Below, piece after piece: positions 24,930-33,883 of a stretch of 50,767 bases of DNA; the stretch's first letter is position 1, and every line of letters begins with the position of its first letter. A model generated the notes under the pieces. It ran no database searches, was not told the DNA's origin, and was given only the letters and a program-made list of their open reading frames with translations. The position numbers were made by a program, and so were the translations under genes. Origin of the DNA: CAZUGO01 sp964619935 (GTDB taxonomy: Bacteria; Planctomycetota; Phycisphaerae; UBA1845; CAIVHJ01); the NCBI GenBank assembly GCA_964619935.1, contig CAZUGO010000081.1:1-50767 (forward strand), read 5' to 3'.

Positions 24930-25988
24930 ATGCCAGATTCACAACCCGCTGTCATTCAACGAGCTAAGGTCTTGCATGACTCGCCTCTGTGCCGGGACCA
25001 CCACCGCATGACCTTGCAGGTGGCGCGCTTCCCGGAATGCTTCCCCGGTCAATTCATCCACCTCATTCCCGAGATCGCGCTGCGCGAGCCGCGCGTGCTG
25101 ACCTGGGCGGCCGTGTGCGCGGGTCAGGCGGGCGGCGAAGTGCAGGATGAGATCATCATTCGACGGGCCTACAGCATCGCCGAGGTCCATCGTACAAACC
25201 GCGTCGTGGAATTGGACGTCATTTACCGCGTCACCGGCAAAGTCACAACGGCGCTGTCGCGACTTGGACCCGGCGGCATCATCAATGTGCTGGGACCGCT
25301 TGGCAATCATTACGCGGTGCACTCGGGTAAGCGGTGCGCGCTGCTGGTGGCCGGCGGAGTGGGCGTACCGGCGTTGCTGTGGTGGGCCAGATCGCTGGCT
25401 GCCGGCGGGCTGCGGGTGCTGTTTTTTGTGGGCGCCCGCAGCGCGGACCTGGTGCCATTGCGTCTGGATCAATCACAACGCAGTCAGACCACCGGTGATT
25501 CGCAGCCGATCGCGGCCGAGTTGACGGCACATGGAATCGAATTGGTGGTGGCCACGGATGATGGTTCCTTAGGCCACGCCGGGCTGGTCACGGAGCCGTT
25601 CGAACGGTTCGTCGAGGCCCATGCCGGGCAAATCGCGACGCTGACCGCATACACCTGCGGTCCGGAGCCGATGATGGCGCAAGTGGCAACGATCTGTGCC
25701 CGCTGGGACCTCGATGGCGCTGCTTGTCTCGAACGATCCATGGCTTGCGGAATGGGCACCTGCCAGTCTTGTGTCGTTCCGGTTCGCGACACCACCGCCC
25801 CCGACGGATGGCGTTACCGATTGTGCTGCACCGACGGGCCGATTTTTGACTGTCGCGAGGTGTGTTGGTCCCATGGGTCAGCGCAGCCCGCGGGCTCCCA
25901 GCAGACCGATTGCACGCTTGCACAAGGAGACCCCCATGCAGGAGTTGACCCTGGAACAGGCCAACGCGGCAATTCAGGCTGCTCATGA
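24930..25988 (+). CDS. pyrK: Dihydroorotate dehydrogenase electron transfer subunit-like (PyrK-type) protein
   Basis: PyrK passes electrons from dihydroorotate dehydrogenase (PyrD) to NAD through FAD and a 2Fe-2S cluster. The 352-residue product has an FAD-binding barrel (FPGQFIHLIPE, then IIRRAYSIAE), the NAD part (LGPLGNHYAV, CALLVAGGVGVPALLWWAR, YTCGPEPMMAQVA), and the cluster motif SMACGMGTCQSCVVPV, with the last Cys in RLCCTDGPIFD. After residue about 310 comes a 40-residue tail with no family similarity that overlaps the next gene by 53 bp, longer than usual for PyrK. The attenuator-like leader fits a pyrimidine gene. No pyrD is in the window; pyrC lies 4 kb on. Confidence 0.8.
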   Translation: MPDSQPAVIQRAKVLHDSPLCRDHHRMTLQVARFPECFPGQFIHLIPEIALREPRVLTWAAVCAGQAGGEVQDEIIIRRAYSIAEVHRTNRVVELDVIYRVTGKVTTALSRLGPGGIINVLGPLGNHYAVHSGKRCALLVAGGVGVPALLWWARSLAAGGLRVLFFVGARSADLVPLRLDQSQRSQTTGDSQPIAAELTAHGIELVVATDDGSLGHAGLVTEPFERFVEAHAGQIATLTAYTCGPEPMMAQVATICARWDLDGAACLERSMACGMGTCQSCVVPVRDTTAPDGWRYRLCCTDGPIFDCREVCWSHGSAQPAGSQQTDCTLAQGDPHAGVDPGTGQRGNSGCS

Positions 25989-26340
25989 GAAATCTCGTCA
26001 GATCGGCGTGGCCATGAACATCGCAGTTGTGGATGCCGGTGCCAACCTGAAGGCTTTCTCGAGAATGGATGGCGCCTGGTTGGGATCGATCGACATCGCC
26101 GTCAAGAAAGCCCGTACCGCCCGGTTCTTCAACATGAACACCGGCGATCTCGGCAAGCTGTCGCAGCCGGGTGGGTCGCTGTTCAACATCGAACATTCCA
26201 ACGACGGGCTGATCACGTTTCCCGGAGGCGTGCTGCTGCGCCGGTCCGACGGCACGATCGTCGGGGCCATCGGCGTGTCCGGCAGCATCGTTGAACACGA
26301 TCACGCCGTCGCCCAAGCCGGTGCTGCCGCCGTGGGCTGA
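25936..26340 (+). CDS. GlcG/HbpS family heme-binding-type protein
   Basis: This 134-residue protein of the DUF336 family starts at the ATG at 25936 with AAGGAG six bases upstream. Typical motifs are LTLEQANAAIQAAHEKSRQI, VAMNIAVVDAGANLKAFSRM, SIDIAVKKARTARFF, FPGGVLLRRSDGTIVGAIGV, and the His-rich end EHDHAVAQAG. Family members bind heme or act as accessory subunits of oxidoreductases. No signal peptide is present. Its start lies 53 bp inside the end of the pyrK-like gene in another frame, so the two are translationally linked. Confidence 0.85.
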   Translation: MQELTLEQANAAIQAAHEKSRQIGVAMNIAVVDAGANLKAFSRMDGAWLGSIDIAVKKARTARFFNMNTGDLGKLSQPGGSLFNIEHSNDGLITFPGGVLLRRSDGTIVGAIGVSGSIVEHDHAVAQAGAAAVG

Positions 26341-26581
26341 GCCGACGAGGGCATGCGACGCCACCGGCACACGCGTTTTTCAGCGGCAGTTGGGGGTCCG
26401 ATCATCCGGACCGACGTGCGGACCGGACGGTGGGTAACTCATTTTTGGATAGAGTATTAGCGTTGTCCCGGCGCCGCGTTGGAGGGCGGTAGCGCGGATT
26501 GATCCGGGCACCCCCACTGCCGGAGCGGTATCATGGCAGCAGTGTCAGCGAGGGCAGGGGTTCCTGGGGGAGCGTCGGGCG

Positions 26582-29500
26582 ATGCGCTGGTTGAGACCGC
26601 ACTTGTTGGGCTGGGTGATCCTGAGCGGCGCGGCTCTGCCGCCGCTTGCAGCCCGGGATGTGGCCATGCCACCGGAGGCGGTTACCGATGCCACGCCTCG
26701 GCACCTGATCATCAATCAGATCTTGGGCCTGCGGGCCAGCCACCTGGTGTCGGTGGTGCTGTCCAATGATCCGGCCGGGGACGGCGTCCTTGCGACCTTG
26801 TCCCTGGATGGCCTCCCGGCGACGCTCCACTTGCGTTCGCACTCAGTGCGCTCCGACGCCTACCAGCTTCAGCTTGGACTTCCTGATGGCTCACGCCTCA
26901 CGGCGCCTTCGGGCCCGCTTCGGACCCTGCGCGGTATCGTCGAGGGTCATCCAGGCGCGGTGGTCGCGGGCTCACTGGGCACCGCCGGGTTAACGGCGCG
27001 CCTGCTGATGGCGGACGGACGGCGGCTGTGGCTGGAGCCCCTGGCGCCGCTGCTGGCGACGGCCGACCCAGGGGAGTACGTCGTGTACCAGGACGATGAC
27101 GTCACCGGCAGCGCCGGCGCATGCCGCGCCGTTCAAGACCGAGCGGCACAAGCCGCGTTGCTCAATCGCCGCGCCTTCGGTGCACCCTTCTGCACGGACG
27201 GTTTGTGTGTCGCCGAACTGGCTTGCGACGCGGACGTGGAGTACTTTGAGCACTGGGGCAGCATCGAGGCCGTCGAGGAGCGGATCAACAGCGTGATCAA
27301 TGCCGTGAACCTGCAGTTCGAGCGCGATGTTCAGATCAGCCACCTGATCACGACCCTCGTGATTCGCATGAGTGAGCCCGACCCATATGACGCATCCGAC
27401 GCCGATGCGCTGCTCAGCCAGTTCCGCCTCCATTGGCTTGTCAATCACACCGAGGTGCCGCGCGACCTCGCCCAATTGTTCACCGGGCGGAACCTCGACG
27501 GGACCACCGTGGGCGTGGCTTGGGTCGGTTCGGTGTGTGACAATCGGGCGTACTCGGTGGTGCAATCGGATTGGAGCAGCCAGTTCGGCTGTTCCACTGA
27601 CCTCAGCGCCCACGAGTTTGGACACAACTGGGGTGCAATCCACTGTGCGTGCCCGCAGCACACCATGAATCCATGGATTATTTGCGCCAACCAGTTCCAT
27701 CCCCAATTCACCATTCCGGACATCACCGGGTTTCGCGACACCCTGGAGTGCCTGAACGGGGTCGAGCCGGAGTGCGGCAACCAGGCCTGTGAGCCGTCCG
27801 AGAGTCCCTGCTCCTGCCCGACGGACTGCGGCGGCTGCTGCCTCGATGACGACTGCGACGACGGCATCGAGTGTACGGCCAACGGCTGCGATGTGGCGCA
27901 CGGCGAGTGCTTGTCCGTGCCCCTGGACGAAGACTGCGACAACGGCCTGCTTTGCGACGGGTCGGAGCAGTGTGACCCGTCCATCGGCTGCGTCCCGGGC
28001 ATCCCGGTGATCTGTGACGACGGTGTGGACTGCACGATCGATCAATGCAACGAGCAGGCTGGAGGGTGCACCCACCTGCCGGACGCGGCCCGCTGCGACG
28101 ACGATTTGTCGTGCAACGGTGCGGAGATTTGCGCGGCGGACGCCGGGTGTCTGCCGGGTTTGCCGCTGGACTGCGACGATGGGGTCGACTGCACGATCGA
28201 TCAATGCGACGAGCAGGCTGGAGGGTGCACCCACCTGCCGGATGCGGCCCGCTGCGACGACGATTTGTCGTGCAACGGTGCGGAGATTTGCGCGGCGGAC
28301 GCCGGGTGCCTGCCGGGCTTGCCGCTGGACTGCGACGATGGGGTCGACTGCACTGAAGACCGTTGCGACGATGCAGCCGGGTGCATCCATGAGCCCGTTG
28401 ATGCAGATTGTGCGGACGGTGTCTTTTGCAACGGGAGCGAATGGTGCGACGTGCTGGCCGGTTGTCAATCCGCCGCTGGGTCCCCGTGCGACGATGGGGT
28501 GGCCTGCACCGTGGAGACTTGCGATGAGCAAGCCGGTCGTTGCATGGTGCTTGCCGATCACGGGACCTGCGACAACGGCTTGTTCTGCGATGGTCCGGAG
28601 CAGTGTGACCTGCTCGCCGGCTGTCTGACTGGCACACCGCCGTGTGCCGAGGGCCTGTGCGATGAGCAAAGCCAAACCTGCCTGTGTGAGACCGAGGCCG
28701 ATTGTGCCGATCTCCCCGACGATTGCCTGACGGCGGTGTGTGATCCAGAGACGGGCATCTGCCAGACGAAAGCGGCGGCAGCGGAAACAGCGTGCGATGA
28801 CGGCGATCCGTGCTCCAGCGGCGATCGCTGTGCTGACGGCATTTGCCTTGGCGATGCCCTGGATTGCGACGACGACGATCCTTGCACTGCGGATTCCTGC
28901 AGCGACGGCGTGTGTCAGCACGATGCGGTCCTAGGCGATCTCGATGGGGACCAGGAACCGGATTGTTCTGACGGCTGCCCCCAGGATCCCGCGAAGACCG
29001 CGCCCGGGGCATGCGGCTGTGGTGTCCCGGAGGGTACTTGCGGGGTGCCGTTCGGCGGCGGCTCGTCCGGCGGCGGCGGGGGCGACTCTTGCGTGCCGTC
29101 GTCCTGCGACGATGGTGACGACTGTACGGCGGACTCCTGCATTGCAGGGGCCTGCGTGCACACCCCGATCCTCTGCGATGACGACGACGCCTGTACCAGC
29201 GACAGGTGCCGGGAGGGCGCCTGCGACCATGAACCCCTGGATTGTGCCGACCAGGATGCCTGCACCATCGACCAATGCCAGGACGGGTTCTGCAGTCATG
29301 CTCCGATGGACTGTGACGACGGTGACGGCTGCACCCTTGATTCTTGTGTGGATGGTGCCTGCGTGGGGAATCCCCTGGATTGTGATGACGGCGACCCCTG
29401 CACCATCGATGACTGCGGCGCCGGCGCGTGCACGCACGTCGCGGTGGCCTGCGACGATGGTGACGCGTGCACCCAGGATGTCTGCGACCCGGCAGCCGGT

Positions 29501-29836
29501 GGGTGCCTGCATCAGGCCTTCGATTGCGATGCGGACGGCGATGGGGTGGCGGATGTGGACGACCTTTGCCCACAGACGGCACCGGCCGAAGTCGATGCCC
29601 AGGGTTGCTCGGCGGCGCAGCGCGACCCGGCACCGGCCGGGCAGGAGGATCCTTCCCAAATGCCCGGCGCGGATCCGGACGACTTGGGGCAGCCCGGGTG
29701 CGGCGCCTGCCAGCCCCAACCGCTTGCCATGGTCCTGATGCTGCTGGGCTTCCTGGGGCTGCGCCGGCGGTGCGCTCTGAACGGAAACGGCCGGTCGTCC
29801 GCCGCCGACCCACGGCCGCGCCGTCGATCCGGCTAA
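26582..29836 (+). CDS. Secreted Cys-rich reprolysin-like metalloprotease with sorting tail
   Basis: This is a large exported protein of 1084 residues. A signal peptide (LLGWVILSGAALPPLAA) is followed by a propeptide-like region and the zinc protease domain at about residues 205-400, with the reprolysin motif HEFGHNWGAIH at 344-354 (zinc ligands His344, His348, His354; Glu345 catalytic) and a Met further on (HTMNPW). Residues about 400-1000 are Cys- and Asp-rich repeats of the type CDDGxxCTxDxC, probably disulfide-linked or calcium-binding. The end has the tripartite look of a MYXO-CTERM/PEP-CTERM style tail: CGAC, a membrane helix (LAMVLMLLGFLGL) and RRR. Inside lies a nearly perfect 159-bp tandem duplication. 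Confidence 0.85.
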   Translation: MRWLRPHLLGWVILSGAALPPLAARDVAMPPEAVTDATPRHLIINQILGLRASHLVSVVLSNDPAGDGVLATLSLDGLPATLHLRSHSVRSDAYQLQLGLPDGSRLTAPSGPLRTLRGIVEGHPGAVVAGSLGTAGLTARLLMADGRRLWLEPLAPLLATADPGEYVVYQDDDVTGSAGACRAVQDRAAQAALLNRRAFGAPFCTDGLCVAELACDADVEYFEHWGSIEAVEERINSVINAVNLQFERDVQISHLITTLVIRMSEPDPYDASDADALLSQFRLHWLVNHTEVPRDLAQLFTGRNLDGTTVGVAWVGSVCDNRAYSVVQSDWSSQFGCSTDLSAHEFGHNWGAIHCACPQHTMNPWIICANQFHPQFTIPDITGFRDTLECLNGVEPECGNQACEPSESPCSCPTDCGGCCLDDDCDDGIECTANGCDVAHGECLSVPLDEDCDNGLLCDGSEQCDPSIGCVPGIPVICDDGVDCTIDQCNEQAGGCTHLPDAARCDDDLSCNGAEICAADAGCLPGLPLDCDDGVDCTIDQCDEQAGGCTHLPDAARCDDDLSCNGAEICAADAGCLPGLPLDCDDGVDCTEDRCDDAAGCIHEPVDADCADGVFCNGSEWCDVLAGCQSAAGSPCDDGVACTVETCDEQAGRCMVLADHGTCDNGLFCDGPEQCDLLAGCLTGTPPCAEGLCDEQSQTCLCETEADCADLPDDCLTAVCDPETGICQTKAAAAETACDDGDPCSSGDRCADGICLGDALDCDDDDPCTADSCSDGVCQHDAVLGDLDGDQEPDCSDGCPQDPAKTAPGACGCGVPEGTCGVPFGGGSSGGGGGDSCVPSSCDDGDDCTADSCIAGACVHTPILCDDDDACTSDRCREGACDHEPLDCADQDACTIDQCQDGFCSHAPMDCDDGDGCTLDSCVDGACVGNPLDCDDGDPCTIDDCGAGACTHVAVACDDGDACTQDVCDPAAGGCLHQAFDCDADGDGVADVDDLCPQTAPAEVDAQGCSAAQRDPAPAGQEDPSQMPGADPDDLGQPGCGACQPQPLAMVLMLLGFLGLRRRCALNGNGRSSAADPRPRRRSG
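28033..28350 (+). repeat. Tandem duplication of 159 bp inside the protease gene
   Basis: Two copies, 28033-28191 and 28192-28350, differ at only 4 of 159 bases by eye. Each encodes 53 residues (one Cys-rich module), so the frame is kept. The identity is far higher than between the other modules of the gene, so the duplication is recent. Confidence 0.9.
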
Positions 29837-30339
29837 GTCCCCACGGTTCGTTCCATGACCGCCACGGGACAGCCTTGGTGCTGGGTATGCTGCAGGAGCG
29901 TCCAGCCCAGCCCAGCGTAAAAGCGCTCTTTGTCGGGCGTGTACAGGTAAATGCGGGCGAACCCCTGGGTGCGGGCTTCCTCGACAACCCGCAGGACCAG
30001 GCGGGCGCCGATGCCGCGGCGGCGATGTTCCGGAGCCACGAATACGCTGGCCAGCCAGGGCGTCAACTCAAACTGCCCGTGCATGTCGTCCGTCACCAGG
30101 CTCGCGGAACCCAGCGCCGTCTCGGAACGGCAGGCCACGAAGGTCCTGGGAATGCCGCCGTGGAGCAAATGTCGGCGCATGCGGGTCTCACGCTGTTCCA
30201 GGGTGTCCGCGGGGTTCAGGGCACGCCACTGTTCATGGTGCCAGCGGGCCAGGATCGGCAGGCAATCCGGCCGGTCGGCAAGATCGACGATTACCAGCGG
30301 CAAGGGACCTCCGGGAGCGGTGCAGTCGTTGGGGTTCAT
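29833..30339 (-). CDS. GNAT family N-acetyltransferase
   Basis: From the ATG at 30339 the product has 168 residues. The acetyl-CoA binding motif is clear: LASVFVAPEHRRRGIGARLV (R/Q-x-x-G-x-G/A as RRRGIG), preceded by GSASLVTDDM and followed by IYLYTPDKERFYAGLGW. The substrate is unknown. The start overlaps the pyrC stop by ATGA, so it is translated with pyrC although no metabolic link is obvious. Confidence 0.88.
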   Translation of the reverse strand: MNPNDCTAPGGPLPLVIVDLADRPDCLPILARWHHEQWRALNPADTLEQRETRMRRHLLHGGIPRTFVACRSETALGSASLVTDDMHGQFELTPWLASVFVAPEHRRRGIGARLVLRVVEEARTQGFARIYLYTPDKERFYAGLGWTLLQHTQHQGCPVAVMERTVGT

Positions 30340-31634
30340 CCAATTACACCTTGCTGATCGGTGTATCGCAGGACACCTCCGACAATGGTACACACGGCCC
30401 GCCCCAGGACACGAAGCCCGTCGAAGGGGCAATTGCGCCCTTTGGAATGGAAGCGGTCGACATCAATGGTCCAATCCGCCTGCGGATCGATGAGCGTCAC
30501 GTCAGCGGGTATTCCGGGGTGCAGGGTTCCGCCGGGCAATCCAAAGACTCGCGCCGGCGTCGCGCTCATCAGCTCGACCAGGCGCGGCCACCCGATGACC
30601 CCAGGCTCGATGAGCGCCCGGACGAACAGCGGCAGCGCGGTCTCCAGCCCGATGATGCCAGGCGGGGCCTCCCGGAAGCCGCAGGCCTTCTCCGTGGCGG
30701 TGTGCGGGGCGTGGTCGGTGACCAGCATGTCGATGGTGCCGTCACGGATGCCGTCAAGGCAGGCCTGGAGGTCGGCGGCCGTCCGCAGGGGTGGATTCAT
30801 CTTGAAGTTGGCATCCAGCGTACCGCAGGCCGCATCCGTCAGCAGCAGGTGGTGCGGGCAGACCTCGGTGGTGACCGCAACGCCGCGGGCTTTCGCCGTG
30901 GCCACCAGTGCCACGGCCCGGCGCGTGGAGATGTGGGCCACGTGATAGCGGGCGTGGTGGCCTTCCGCCAGGGCTAGGTCGCGGGCGATCATCAACTCTT
31001 CGGCCAGCGGAGACAGCCCCGGTAACCCCAGGCGCTTCGAGACCCGACCCTTGTGCATGATCCCACCGCCGACGCTGCGATCCTCACAGTGTTGAATAGC
31101 CGGCACGCCCAGGCGGGCCAGTCGGAGCAGTGCCTGCGACATCAGCTTGCCATCGTCAACGCCATCCCCGTCGTCGCTGAAGGCAATGGCGCCCGCATCA
31201 CGCAGGGCCTCAAAGTCAGCAAGTTCCGTCCCGCAGCGCCCCCGCGTGAGGCAGGCGATCGGATAGACCCGACAATGTGCGCTGCTGCGGATTGACTCCT
31301 GCAACAGGCCAATCCGTTCAGGCCGATCCAGGGGCGGCTGAGTGTTGGGCATGCACGCCACGGCGCTGAAGCCGCCGGCCACGGCGGCGGCTGTACCGCT
31401 CTCTATGGTCTCCTGGTGCTCGCCGCCTGGCTCACGCAGGTGCACGTGCATGTCAATCAGCCCGGGGGTCACCAGCAGATTGGCAGCGTCGATCGCCAGG
31501 TCAGCCGAAGGACGGCTGTCCGAGCAGCTGCGGACCACGCCATCGGAAATAAAGACATTGCAAATCCGATTCAATCCCGAAGCCGGGTCGATCACTGTGC
31601 CGTCATGAATCAGGATCGAGGGGAGGGGGTTCAT
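30336..31634 (-). CDS. pyrC: Dihydroorotase (type I)
   Basis: The enzyme closes carbamoyl-aspartate to dihydroorotate in pyrimidine synthesis. The 432-residue length and motifs fit the class I (PyrC of Gram-positive type) branch: VTPGLIDMHVHLREPGGE with the metal-binding HxH, AVAGGFSAVACMPNTQPPLD, GAIAFSDDGDGV, YHVAHISTRRAV, LVTDHAPHT with the metal and catalytic Asp, and the C-terminal VDRFHSKGRNCPFDG. It is coupled to the acetyltransferase gene by a 4-bp overlap. Confidence 0.95.
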   Translation of the reverse strand: MNPLPSILIHDGTVIDPASGLNRICNVFISDGVVRSCSDSRPSADLAIDAANLLVTPGLIDMHVHLREPGGEHQETIESGTAAAVAGGFSAVACMPNTQPPLDRPERIGLLQESIRSSAHCRVYPIACLTRGRCGTELADFEALRDAGAIAFSDDGDGVDDGKLMSQALLRLARLGVPAIQHCEDRSVGGGIMHKGRVSKRLGLPGLSPLAEELMIARDLALAEGHHARYHVAHISTRRAVALVATAKARGVAVTTEVCPHHLLLTDAACGTLDANFKMNPPLRTAADLQACLDGIRDGTIDMLVTDHAPHTATEKACGFREAPPGIIGLETALPLFVRALIEPGVIGWPRLVELMSATPARVFGLPGGTLHPGIPADVTLIDPQADWTIDVDRFHSKGRNCPFDGLRVLGRAVCTIVGGVLRYTDQQGVIG

Positions 31635-31957
31635 GGAACACCTGTGGTCATAAGGTCTGCCACGCCCGTCCTCTGTAATTGCTGGCGGGTCGCGCCGTGG
31701 GCGTAGCGAGCCTGTTGTTTACTTTTTGCTGACATTGCAGATCGCTGCGGATCCCAGGTGCCGGGAGGCCCAACCCAATCGGCGGTTCGTACCGCGCCAG
31801 GCGTGGTCATTGTCTCCTAAAAGGGCAAACGCGGTAAAGGGTTACGACAACCTGTGCATTTTGTCAAATATGTCGTGGATCGCGGCATGAGCACCAGTTA
31901 TAATCGCGCCAAGCTGCGAGCCCGTTCCCAAACCGTTTTCGAAGGATATGGCGCCCA
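31635..31957. other. Divergent intergenic region between pyrC and the DUF2617-like gene
   Basis: No coding frame is seen. On the plus strand a perfect TATAAT (31899-31904) lies about 55 bp before the next gene, with only a weak -35 partner; transcription would begin near 31911. No clear promoter was found for pyrC on the other strand. Confidence 0.45.
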
Positions 31958-32539
31958 ATGAGAAACAGACTAGAACTCGGACAGTCTCGGCAAAGCATCG
32001 ATGACTTGCACTTCTTCTTGTACCACAGAGCTTTGCATCCGGAACTGTTCCACATTCACCATGTGCGTCAATTGCGTCAAAAGCGCTACACCGCTGAGGT
32101 GTGGGTCATCGGGCTGTCCCATGTGGTGATGGTCCAGGCCAAGAACCAGGTGATCACCGAGTTGACTGCCAGCGACAGTGACATGTTGCCCAAGATGGGA
32201 CTGGCCGCCCGCTTCCGCTTCCGCGGCGAGAAGGACCACACTCAGGGTTTTGAGAGTGGCATGCACTATATCATGTCCAGCCAGGTGGAGCGCATGACCC
32301 CCAACCTGTTTGCGGCGTCACACCGCGACCTAATGCGTCACGCCAAGGAGCGGGGCATTTTTTGCACCTTCCCGGAATGGAGTTCCGGCGACCTCGAGCC
32401 GTTTACCTTTATCGACTACGAGTGTCGTGACGCCGAGATGCACATTCATGCCTTCCATGCGTTTCCGGATGAACTGACCCTGCTGAAGACCCAGTCGATC
32501 TTCGAGTTGGCGCCGCGGTCACCCGGCATGGGTCGTTGA
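31958..32539 (+). CDS. DUF2617-like conserved protein
   Basis: The 193-residue product has no signal peptide. The opening LHFFLYHRALHPELFHIHHV, the following YTAEVWVIGLSHVVMV and ITELTASDSDMLP, and the later GMHYIMSSQVERM are of the DUF2617 kind as I remember it. The protein is rich in His, including IHAFHAF near the end. Function is unknown for the family. A TATAAT box lies upstream. The gene stands alone, with 52 bp to the next start. Confidence 0.6.
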   Translation: MRNRLELGQSRQSIDDLHFFLYHRALHPELFHIHHVRQLRQKRYTAEVWVIGLSHVVMVQAKNQVITELTASDSDMLPKMGLAARFRFRGEKDHTQGFESGMHYIMSSQVERMTPNLFAASHRDLMRHAKERGIFCTFPEWSSGDLEPFTFIDYECRDAEMHIHAFHAFPDELTLLKTQSIFELAPRSPGMGR

Positions 32540-32591
32540 GCGCCCCCGGGCATTTGCGGGAGGCGGCTCCCATTTACTGAAGGCCCGCCGA

Positions 32592-33875
32592 TTGCGGTCA
32601 AGGCCCGGTTGCTGCACGTCCGATATTCTTCCAGACGCCTGCCTCGGGCGGGTTTCCGGAGTTGTTGCCGTGGGTGCAGTCGGCCTATCCTTGTCGCTAT
32701 TGTCACTGGCAGGAATGCCGCCGGTCGCTTCGGACCAGGTGCCAGCGGTGTCGACGCGGGCGGTGGACTTGCATTATGCGGTTCCCGGGTCGGCGCTGCC
32801 TTTGCAGGAAGTCGCGTTGTGGATCAAGCGCGAAGGCAGTCTGGAGTGGCAGCGCTACGGCAGCGATGACGACCTGCAACCGCCGATCCGATTTGTGGTC
32901 CCTGACGAAGGCAGCTACGCGCTGTTCTTCGTGATGACCAACGCCGTGGGGCAATCTTCGGGTCCGCCTCAGCCGGGCGACAAGGGCCACGGTGCGGTGC
33001 TGGCGGATTGGACGGCCCCGCTGGTGCAGATTCAGGGGCTGGCGGTGGATGAATCGACCAAGCCCCCGCGGCTCATGGTTCGGTGGTCGGCATTCGATGC
33101 CAATCTGCCCTCCCGTCCCGTGACGCTTCTCTTTCGGCAATCCGACCAACCGCAGTGGCAGACCTTGTCATCGGACCTGGCGAACTCAGGCCGTCATGAT
33201 TGGGAGATTCCCGCGACGGTGCACGGCGCCCTGGAGATTCGGGTGCTCGTGACCGACTTGGCGGGAAACGCGGCTTCCGATCAGGGCGGTCCGCTGGAGG
33301 TGCTTCAGCCACTGCCCGAGCAGCAGTCGTCGGGTCCAGCGGCGGCACCACCCGCGGCGCGTCGGGCGCGCGCCCTCGACGTGGAGGTTCGATCCGATCA
33401 GGCGCGCGAGCAGGCGCAGCAGTTGTACAAGCTGGGCATCTGGCACAAGGATCGCGGAGACACGCGGTTGGCGATTCAGCGGCTGCTTGAGGCCATGAAT
33501 CACGATCCCGGAACCGTGGCCGCCGCTTATGAACTCGCGGAACTCTATTATCTTGAGGGCAACTACAAGAACGCCGCGAGCATCTACCAGCGGATCCTCA
33601 CCGCGTGTCCGGCGGAGCGCGACGCGTTGCACGGAAACGCCATGGCGTTGGCCGAGCTCAAACGTTATCCTGAGGCCCTGGAGCGTTTGGAGCAAATCCT
33701 GGCGACGCAACCCTCGGATGCCGCGACCTGGTTGAACTCCGGCGACATCTGCCTGATGATGGGGCGCACCGAGGAGGCCCGCCGCCGCTGGCGGGAGGCC
33801 TCGAAGCGGAGCCCGTGGCCCGGCGAAGTGGCACGAAGCTCACGGCAGCGACTGCGGCGATTCGCCGCTGATTGA
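32592..33875 (+). CDS. Exported protein with TPR repeats
   Basis: The frame begins at a TTG and gives 427 residues; the true start may be a later GTG just before the hydrophobic segment VAVGAVGLSLSLLSLAGMPP, which looks like a signal peptide. Residues about 50-240 are beta-rich, like Ig-type modules (for example VALWIKREGSLEWQRYG). From about residue 275 there are four TPR-type units: QQLYKLGIWHKDRGDTRLAI, AAYELAELYYLEGNYKNAAS, HGNAMALAELKRYPEALERL and WLNSGDICLMMGRTEEARRR. It is probably a periplasmic protein-binding scaffold. The stop overlaps the possible TTG start of the next gene. Confidence 0.75.
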   Translation: MRSRPGCCTSDILPDACLGRVSGVVAVGAVGLSLSLLSLAGMPPVASDQVPAVSTRAVDLHYAVPGSALPLQEVALWIKREGSLEWQRYGSDDDLQPPIRFVVPDEGSYALFFVMTNAVGQSSGPPQPGDKGHGAVLADWTAPLVQIQGLAVDESTKPPRLMVRWSAFDANLPSRPVTLLFRQSDQPQWQTLSSDLANSGRHDWEIPATVHGALEIRVLVTDLAGNAASDQGGPLEVLQPLPEQQSSGPAAAPPAARRARALDVEVRSDQAREQAQQLYKLGIWHKDRGDTRLAIQRLLEAMNHDPGTVAAAYELAELYYLEGNYKNAASIYQRILTACPAERDALHGNAMALAELKRYPEALERLEQILATQPSDAATWLNSGDICLMMGRTEEARRRWREASKRSPWPGEVARSSRQRLRRFAAD

Positions 33876-33883
33876 AGGATCCC

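Noticed and set aside
26990..28921. Long minus-strand open frame of 643 codons opposite the protease gene
   Set aside because: It is a shadow of the regular CDDG codon pattern. The plus-strand protein has a signal peptide, zinc motif and sorting tail, while the minus frame has no recognisable domain.
27723..29987. Minus-strand open frame of 754 codons, Arg-rich
   Set aside because: Low-complexity Arg, Pro and His composition is typical of antisense reading of Asp- and Cys-rich repeats; no start site or domain.
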